24,507 bases of DNA, taken from Bremia lactucae. Lineage: Eukaryota > Oomycota > Peronosporomycetes > Peronosporales > Peronosporaceae. Numbering within the stretch: the first letter of the stretch is position 1; each line of letters starts with the position of its first letter. The position numbers were made by a program, and so were the translations under genes. Shown here piece by piece: positions 19,055 to 24,507 of this stretch. Where the stretch lies: NCBI RefSeq assembly GCF_004359215.1, contig NC_090611.1, positions 4,312,470 to 4,336,976 of the forward strand, read 5' to 3'. The notes beneath the pieces were generated by a model. The model did not search any database and was not told the origin of the DNA. It was given only the letters and a program-made list of their open reading frames with translations.

Positions 19055-19187
19055 GGCACCTTTAACTAGCACAGCCTCAGCAGTAGCTAACCTACACTAA
19101 CAACAGTGAAGGTAAAGGTGCCGCCGAATACTTCACGGATACAATGTGAAGAGAAGGGTTTGAAGTTGCTAGGAATTCCTAGCAACT
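19055..19187 (-). repeat. Inverted, diverged relic of the tandem-array unit
   Basis: Read on the minus strand, this stretch aligns by eye with array copy 5 around 12670-12790. Shared words include CGTGAAGTAT, CACCT, CCTTCACTGTT and, with spacing kept, TTAGCTA and CTAGTTAAAGG against TTGGCTA and CTAACGAAAGG. In the coding frame it gives REVFGGTFTFTVVSVG, stop, LLLRLC, stop, LKVP. The array copy gives REVSRHLTFTVCSAVWLVVISVLTKGT. A Trp codon has become TAG. It is the only member seen outside the array and lies 6.3 kb from it, in opposite orientation. Confidence 0.55.
19164..19187. repeat. Perfect 24-bp palindrome
   Basis: AGTTGCTAGGAA followed immediately by its reverse complement TTCCTAGCAACT. 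One arm overlaps the start of the array relic and the other points toward the Gypsy element. It could be an element end, a cruciform-prone site or a binding site. Confidence 0.85.
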
Positions 19188-19704
19188 AAAGGTCAAAATC
19201 AAGGTAGACTTAGTATAAGTAAAAGTAAAATGGTGTTAATTTAATTTCCTACGTATTGCAATATATTTTTGACTGACTTAATTTATTAATCTAAGTGTGC
19301 AATACAACTCATTGCACCGTCCATTCGAGTGATTTAAAGACTTATATCAACTCATGAACAGAATTATCGCATTACCGCTACATTATTACCAGTATGGTCA
19401 ATATTGGAAACGTTAAAAAGCCTTATTTAAAGATGCTGATTTTAGGGAAATGTTGACGGCTGTCAGGAATGAGGGTAAATTACGACTGAAATAAAATAAG
19501 TTTAACTAACCGATACTTTTGGTATACTCCTTAAGGTATCGCCTATCCTAAATCTAATTCTTACTGAGTATCATCTCTCCTAATTGCGCAAACCTTTTTA
19601 CTTGTTTTTAATATGGCGCATATGTAAAATTGAATTAAAGAAAATGAATATTTTAAAAGGTAAATCGAAATGAGTGGTCAAGGACTCAGCAAGCTGACTG
19701 GTCC
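19188..19704. other. AT-rich sequence downstream of integrase; may include a 3' LTR
   Basis: No gene is visible. On the minus strand the integrase frame ends at GGGGACGATG followed by TAAGGACC. A purine-rich stretch leading into TGTAAGG is what the start of an oomycete Gypsy 3' LTR often looks like, which would place the LTR start near 19709. A matching 5' LTR is not inside the window, so neither the LTR nor its inner end can be confirmed. Confidence 0.3.
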
Positions 19705-21123
19705 TTACATCGTCCCCGATTTGATCTCTCGTTGACGCTGATTGAAATTGGCGACGAGATCCTTCCAGTGGGAGACATGGCGAATATTTTTCTCTTTTTC
19801 CCAACTGACTTCTTCCTTAGTTTCGCCATGCCATTGTACGAGCCAGTATGGTTGACGATTGAATTGCCTTTTCTTCAAGAGACGTTCAATAACTTGAAGA
19901 TGATCCGCTGTGCCATTATCCACGAATTTGGATGCTTTCGGTATCGGACGACTTCGAAAATGTTCCGGTGTCGGTTTATACTTTGATAGAACATCGACAT
20001 TAAAGGTTGGATTAATCTTATTCATACTTTGTGGTAACTTTAGCCTTGCCGCATTAGGATTAATCATTTTGATAATTTCGAATGGTCCCACCTTTCTTGC
20101 CGCAAACTTAGCTCTTGGTGTCCCTATATCTTTCGCAGCGTGTTTCAACGATAATCTGCGAGTATCAACCATAACTAGATCTCCAATCTTAAATTCAACT
20201 TGATTTATTCGGCGTTTTTGATCGTAATATTGCTTTTGCGAAGCTTGTGCTTTTAGGAGATTTCTGCGAGCCTGATCGATGATCTTTGTTCGTTCTTCGA
20301 TAAACATTTTTGCGTATACGTCAATCTCCTTTGGTTGACTATTATTCCAGCCCAGTGCCTTTTGCCATGTAGAGCGTTCCTTTCTTCCCGTGTCTATTTC
20401 GAAGGGAGAGTATCCCGTGGATGCACTAACCAGTGTCGAGTGCGCATACTCTATGCTTCCCAAGTGTTCGGTCCAGTCAGTGCCATGGTAAGATACCATG
20501 CATCTGACTGCGTCTTCTACCACAAGGTTCTGTCGCTCGGTCTGTCCATCGGCTTGAGCCCGATGAGCGGTTGTCATACTTAGACGAACACCGATGATCG
20601 TCATCAAAGACTTCCAAAACATGGACGTGAACTTGCTATCTCGGTCACTGATGATAACTTGTGGAAGACCATGGTGTCGAACTACAGCATCAAAAAATAC
20701 TTTTGCTGTTGTCCATGCATCATCCTTAACGTGCACTGCTGCGTACTTCGTTCGTTTGGAAGACTTATCGACAACAGTTAGGATGGCATCAAATCCATTG
20801 GACACAGGAAGCCCTGTTATGAAGTCCATTGACACCACTTGCCAGCAAGCCTCTGGTATTGGAATCGGCATAAGTAATCCGTCTTTTTGTTGATTATCAT
20901 GTTTCCAACGTGCGCAGGTTTCACATGTTTTGACATATTCTTTGACGTCTTTCTGCAACGATTTCCAGTAATACCACTGAGCCACTCGCAAGTATGTTCT
21001 GCGATTGCCAGGATGAGCAGCTATTGCCGAATCATGATATTCCGATATTACTTTCGTCCGCAAACGGTTGTTGCTGGGCACACAAAGACGTGTAAGCTTA
21101 TTTGACGTGCGCAAAAACAGCAA
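19705..21123 (-). CDS. Gypsy integrase with C-terminal chromodomain, uninterrupted
   Basis: This is a 472-codon frame at the end of a polyprotein, so it has no true start of its own. It has an HHCC zinc-binding domain (H30, H37, C67, C70) and a DDE core with D100 (SMDFITGL), D160 (ISDRDSKF) and E196 (ADGQTERQN), giving exact DD35E spacing. The GPY/F-like region is KVGPFEIIKM, and FNVDVLSKYKP leads to a chromodomain at about residues 412-462 (LQVIERLL ... YWLVQWHGETKEEVSWE). The enzyme inserts element cDNA, and the chromodomain can steer it to modified chromatin. All catalytic residues are intact, in contrast with the broken upstream genes, but without gag and RT in frame it would not be expressed normally. 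Confidence 0.9.
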   Translation of the reverse strand: MLFLRTSNKLTRLCVPSNNRLRTKVISEYHDSAIAAHPGNRRTYLRVAQWYYWKSLQKDVKEYVKTCETCARWKHDNQQKDGLLMPIPIPEACWQVVSMDFITGLPVSNGFDAILTVVDKSSKRTKYAAVHVKDDAWTTAKVFFDAVVRHHGLPQVIISDRDSKFTSMFWKSLMTIIGVRLSMTTAHRAQADGQTERQNLVVEDAVRCMVSYHGTDWTEHLGSIEYAHSTLVSASTGYSPFEIDTGRKERSTWQKALGWNNSQPKEIDVYAKMFIEERTKIIDQARRNLLKAQASQKQYYDQKRRINQVEFKIGDLVMVDTRRLSLKHAAKDIGTPRAKFAARKVGPFEIIKMINPNAARLKLPQSMNKINPTFNVDVLSKYKPTPEHFRSRPIPKASKFVDNGTADHLQVIERLLKKRQFNRQPYWLVQWHGETKEEVSWEKEKNIRHVSHWKDLVANFNQRQREIKSGTM

Positions 21124-21369
21124 TTCTTCTTACTTGACAAACAATGAGCTTGCTTCTGAGTTTTTCCATGCTTCTTTAAGCTCAGCATCTCTGGCGTAGC
21201 CTTGTTGAAGTAGCTTACGAACTTCTGGTGACAACCGACATACGACGCTGTCGTTAAGGTGGCAACTTGCAGAGCCTCAGCCTCCTCCCGGGGCAGAGTT
21301 GGCGCGGAGGGCGAGCAAAGTAAACGTGTACCTCGTTGTTGGCAACTAGAATTGCACTTATGGAAGTGG

Positions 21370-21881
21370 ATATTGTCCACGACAGTATCATCAGGTCGGC
21401 GCGAAAGCGCATCAGCTACGACGCTTAAAGCACCATTAATGTGGTGTATAGTAAACGTATATTGAGCGAAGGTGGTCTAGTATCGAGCCAACTTCGGCGA
21501 GACTTTCGGATAATGAAGCAGCCAAGAGCAGGCGCTATTGTCCATGAAAATCTCAAACTGATGACCATAAAGGTAATGACGCCATTTGACTAACCCCGCT
21601 TTAATTGCAAATAGCTCCTTTTCATGAGCAGGCCAATAAATCTCATGGACTCCAAGCTTTTTTGAATAAAACGCTTTTGGATGGTCATGTCCATTGAGAA
21701 ATTGCGATAAAACACCTCCTACGCACGACCCTGATGCATCCGTAGTGAGTACAAACGGGCGTGAAAAGTTGGGCAGAGTCAGCACAGGTGCAGCTTGTAA
21801 GGCAGACTTCAGCCTTGCGAAGGAATCCTCTTGTTCTGCATTCCACAGCCATGGAGAATCTTTTTTAACGAGATGACCCAA
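21370..21881 (-). pseudogene. Gypsy RNase H and connection
   Basis: The segment reads LTTDASGSCVGGVLSQ (first catalytic Asp), then AHEKELFAIKAGLVKWRHYL (catalytic Glu) and FEIFMDNSACSWLL (second Asp region). A TAG after SPKLARY at about 21477-21479 interrupts it. The same strand then continues to SVVADALSRRPDD, the usual end of Gypsy RNase H. The catalytic residues are preserved although the frame is not. The linker to integrase (about 21124-21370) shows no domain. Confidence 0.8.
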
Positions 21882-21902
21882 TGGCAGAACTATGTGCGCA
21901 AA

Positions 21903-22905
21903 CTAATGAATTAAGCGGCGATAATAACCAGCAAGACCAAGAAAACTTTGCAATTCCTTTACGGAGGTTGGTGGTGGCCATTTAGCGATTGCTTCCGTCT
22001 TCGTATTATCAACGGATAATCCTTTGTTGGAAACAGTGTGCCCCAAAAAGCTGACCTCTTGACGCGCAAACTTGCACTTGCCGATGTGAGCGAATAGCGT
22101 TTCCTTGCGTAATTCGTCGAACACGATAGCAAGATGGCCAAGATGTTCGTCATAAGAGACGGAAATATGCAGATATCATCCAAATATACCACAACAAATG
22201 GGAATTTTTCAAAAATTACACGCATCAAGCGCGACCAAATGCCAGGCATTCCAGCAAGACCCATCGGAGCAACTTACCACTGATACGTCTCATTTTATGT
22301 ACGAAACGCAGTGTACTTCTTGCTATCTGGATGGATACGCATCTGATGGTACCCCTGAGCTAAGTCAATGACTGTGAAATAGCTCATACCTTGCATCTTA
22401 TCAAATAATTTATCGATTCGCGGCAAAGGTATTTTAGGGACGACTGACTTTGAGTTGACGTAACGAAAGTCAATCACCCAACGGAGCAAAATGTTTGCGT
22501 TTCAGATCGAATCCATTCCGAACGAGATACACTCGTACCGGTTTTTGGGTCCTTTTTAGGAATGCCAACGATGTTTGATACCCAGGCGAGTCTGAAAGCT
22601 CGATCCATCCGCGTGAAAGGTTCTCATCGACAAACTTCTGTAAAGCATTTTGTTCGACTTGTGAAAGTCGAAACGGCGGACAATTACTCGGTTGCGCACC
22701 GGGTTGCATAATAATTTCAAATTCAACTGGCCGATGAGGAGGCAATGAATTCGGTAAGTTTTCAAGAAATACATCTTTATAGGAATCAAGTAAAGACTTC
22801 AACCTTTTCTCCCGAGGTTTTGTAGATTCCGATTCTTGATAAATTTTGACACGATAGACCTCTTCGTATTTTGATGTCTTCAATTTCCTTGAAAAGTCGG
22901 CAGAG
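21903..22905 (-). pseudogene. Gypsy reverse transcriptase, frameshifted
   Basis: Visible segments are VEFEIIMQPGAQP with PPFRLS (N-terminal RT), VIDFRYVNSKSV with PLPRID (motif 1), YFTVIDLAQGYHQMRI (motif A, catalytic Asp), FPFVVVYLDDICIF (motif C, YLDD), and CKFARQEVSFLGHTVSNKGL with LQSFLGLAGYYRRLI (thumb/connection). Frame changes occur near 22480, near 22290 and near 22130. A TAG at 21903-21905 separates RT from RNase H in frame. Confidence 0.85.
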
Positions 22906-23662
22906 GAAATAATGACCGGTTCAAAAACCTCATCCTGTGGTATGTTACCACTTTTGAACGAAACTTGATGAGTACGCCAATTTATGATTGGCTCGTGCGC
23001 AGTAAACCAAGGCTTACCCAGAATTACATCTTGGGTATTGCTTATTGGCCACTCAATGACCGGAATGTCAGAAAATTGATTACCATTAAAAAAGATATTT
23101 GGACTCCTTTCTTCACCTTCCTTTTGGTGGTATTAGTGCCGTCGAAACGAGTGACTTGAATTGCCACTTCAGACGTGACGCGTTGCAGCAACCCCGGCTT
23201 CACCACATTGCATGTGGCGCCAGAATCGAGCATTATTTTAACAGCACGATCATCAAGATGACCCTTTTTGACGATCACTTTTTCTCCCGTGAAGGAAGCA
23301 AAGTCAGCTTCACTTAGTGTAGTGATAGTTTCGTTTGACACAGTCACGATGGTTTCTTCTTCGACTGACTCATTCTCGAAATAGTTGACGTTTGCACGAT
23401 CGCGACGATATCCGTTGCCGCGACTATTTTGCTGGTTCCTGCACTTGTAACACTGCTGAATCGTGTGCCCCAGTTTCTTGCAGTACGCACACTTTGGTTT
23501 ATTTGGACGTCGGTTATGGACGCGAGAAGACATATGAAATGGCCGAGCATTGTCGATTTCCATCAGCTCTGGCTCATTGTTTAATTCTCTGGCCACATGG
23601 TGGACCAGGACGAGGGGTTGTCGCGATATGGTGATTATAACCAACCGAATGTGCGCGTTCAA
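22900..23662 (-). pseudogene. Gypsy nucleocapsid knuckle and aspartic protease
   Basis: A frame from 23662 contains CAYCKKLGHTIQQC, a CX2CX4HX4C zinc knuckle, and later VKIMLDSGATCNVV, the DSGAT active site of a retropepsin. It ends at 23042. The protein continues in another frame with IPVIEWPISN and DVILGKPWFTAH, the typical protease C-terminal strand and the linker to RT. The join with gag (near 23620) and the join with RT each need a frameshift. Confidence 0.8.
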
Positions 23663-24252
23663 AGTCGAGCGCCACAGTAATAGCCTCCGACAGTGTGTTT
23701 TCCCGTCGGTATTGAACTTCTTCTTGCGTTCTTGTTTTTAATCCTCGTTGAAAATACATAATTTGGTCTATTTCAGTCATGTCCTCAACTTGCGGAATAA
23801 TGTGTCGAAATTTCGCAATGTAGTCCATTAAGCCTTTGCAACTGGCTTGTCTCAGTCGATGTAGGTCGTCTCGAAGACGTTGCTGTAGATCCGCAGGAAC
23901 AAATTCCTTTTTCACTGCTAGAAAAACTCGTCGACTGAGTGAATTTCTGATTGATGCAGCAAGAACCATTGTGCTGCTAGTCCTCGCAATGAACTTTCTA
24001 GTACGGCAAGTACTTGAGGAGCCATTGCGAACTCTCTCCCTTCGTACCGCGCGCAATAAAATATTGCTGTACTTGCGCGTAATAAAGTCGAACCGAATCT
24101 TCACTCCTTCCGCTATACGTCGGTATTCTTAGCCCGTCCACCTTAAGCCCACTTTCCTTTTAGGAGTTAGCTAAGGATTTGATCAACTCTTGTTGTTGCT
24201 GTAGCATATGCGTCATTTGCTGCATTAGCTCGGAGTTTGAAGGTTGGCCCAT
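23574..24252 (-). pseudogene. Gypsy gag (capsid), broken
   Basis: The likely start is the ATG at 24252 (MGQPSNSELMQQMTHMLQ), a Gln-rich coiled start. A TAA at 24160-24162 ends it after 30 codons. The same frame then reads GLRIPTYSGRSEDSVRLYY, and a frameshift near 24050 leads on to MAPQVLAVLESSLRGLAAQW. A TAG and a second shift at about 23925 lead to FLAVKKEFVPADLQQRLRDD and IDQIMYFQRGLKTRTQEEV. These are the usual retrotransposon capsid motifs (W...F...F...L..L.Q, then F..GL). At least three lesions are present, so no capsid protein can be made. Confidence 0.75.
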
Positions 24253-24286
24253 AATGGAAGAATATGTGTTGAAACTTTTAAAAGAC

Positions 24287-24505
24287 TTATTTCTTTAGTT
24301 TATTTATGTCTCTTAAGTTAAACCGAAGATCCTTTAAGATGGTGCGCTCGGCTTCTTCCAAAAGCGCGTCTACTTCGTTTAGCGGAGCTGATAAGATGGA
24401 CCATTGCTTGGGCAGGCAGGCTTTCTCCTTGGTGAGTTGCTTTGCTAAGATCTTTGCAATGCGCCGAGTCTTTTGTAAAGACGCAAGCAGATCGTTCGCA
24501 GTCTT
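24287..24505 (-). CDS. Partial open frame upstream of gag, C-terminal 72 codons
   Basis: The frame enters from beyond the window and ends at a TAA (24287-24289), only 34 nt before the gag ATG. The peptide is helical and charged (ILAKQLTKEKACLPKQW, then VDALLEEAERTILKDLRF) and has no Met in the visible part. Sitting where a 5' LTR and primer-binding site would be expected, it may be an extra ORF of the retroelement, the end of a host gene the element inserted next to, or a chance frame. The Glu/Leu pattern and lack of stops favour real coding sequence. The family is unrecognised. Confidence 0.45.
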   Translation of the reverse strand, partial: KTANDLLASLQKTRRIAKILAKQLTKEKACLPKQWSILSAPLNEVDALLEEAERTILKDLRFNLRDINKLKK

Positions 24506-24507
24506 TG

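Larger units (their letters stand above)
19705..24252 (-). mobile_element. Ty3/Gypsy LTR retrotransposon with chromodomain integrase, degenerate
   Basis: The minus-strand order is gag, CCHC knuckle, aspartic protease, reverse transcriptase, RNase H, integrase, chromodomain. Integrase after RNase H defines Ty3/Gypsy, and the C-terminal chromodomain defines the chromovirus-like branch. Gag, protease and RT lie in several frames with in-frame stops, while the integrase frame is continuous. LTRs cannot be identified by internal comparison because only one end is well inside the window. The element sits upstream of the isomerase gene. Confidence 0.88.

Noticed and set aside
19188..19709. Firm 3' LTR call for the Gypsy element
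   Set aside because: Only a plausible TG start after a purine-rich stretch is seen. The partner LTR is outside the window, so the ends cannot be matched.

Overview
The window looks like nuclear DNA of an oomycete, probably a Phytophthora or downy mildew relative. The evidence is short GT-AG introns (about 52-66 nt where the boundaries are clear), very tight gene spacing, a PTS1-tagged enoyl-CoA isomerase, a eukaryotic eIF2A gene, chromodomain-bearing Ty3/Gypsy-type sequence and a LINE-type retrotransposon. The species assignment is inference; no rRNA or other marker gene is present.

Layout. (1) 1-1211: a 5'-truncated, nonsense-mutated minus-strand fragment coding for a chromodomain followed by a cysteine-peptidase-like domain. 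(2) About 1616-8346, minus strand: a nearly complete but badly decayed LINE with ORF1 (gag-like) and ORF2 (APE-type endonuclease, reverse transcriptase, zf-RVT zinc finger). (3) About 8347-12800, plus strand: five head-to-tail copies of a roughly 1.08-kb unit. Each carries a decayed gene with a degenerate P-loop. The first copy is cut by the LINE and the last is truncated. Two copies carry a near-perfect 71-nt palindrome. (4) 12951-13042: a small inverted/direct repeat cluster.

(5) 13438-18903: a compact island of four host genes: eIF2A (+, 3 exons), a PDCD7-like U11/U12 snRNP protein (-, 3 exons), an unidentified coiled-coil protein (+, 5 exons, one probable frameshift) and a peroxisomal enoyl-CoA isomerase/hydratase-family enzyme (-, intronless). 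eIF2A and PDCD7 converge with 109 bp between stop codons. PDCD7 and the coiled-coil gene diverge from about 90-110 bp. The coiled-coil gene and the isomerase converge with 29 bp. (6) About 19055-19187: an inverted, diverged relic of the tandem-array unit. (7) 19705-24252, minus: a Ty3/Gypsy element whose gag, protease and RT are broken but whose integrase-chromodomain frame is intact. (8) 24287-24505: a partial open frame just upstream of gag, running off the window.

The picture is a gene island wedged between retrotransposon-rich blocks. The most unusual part is the tandem array. It is a pseudogene family that went on amplifying, converting and acquiring inverted duplications after its reading frame had decayed. 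One ambiguous base inside it marks a doubtful assembly join.
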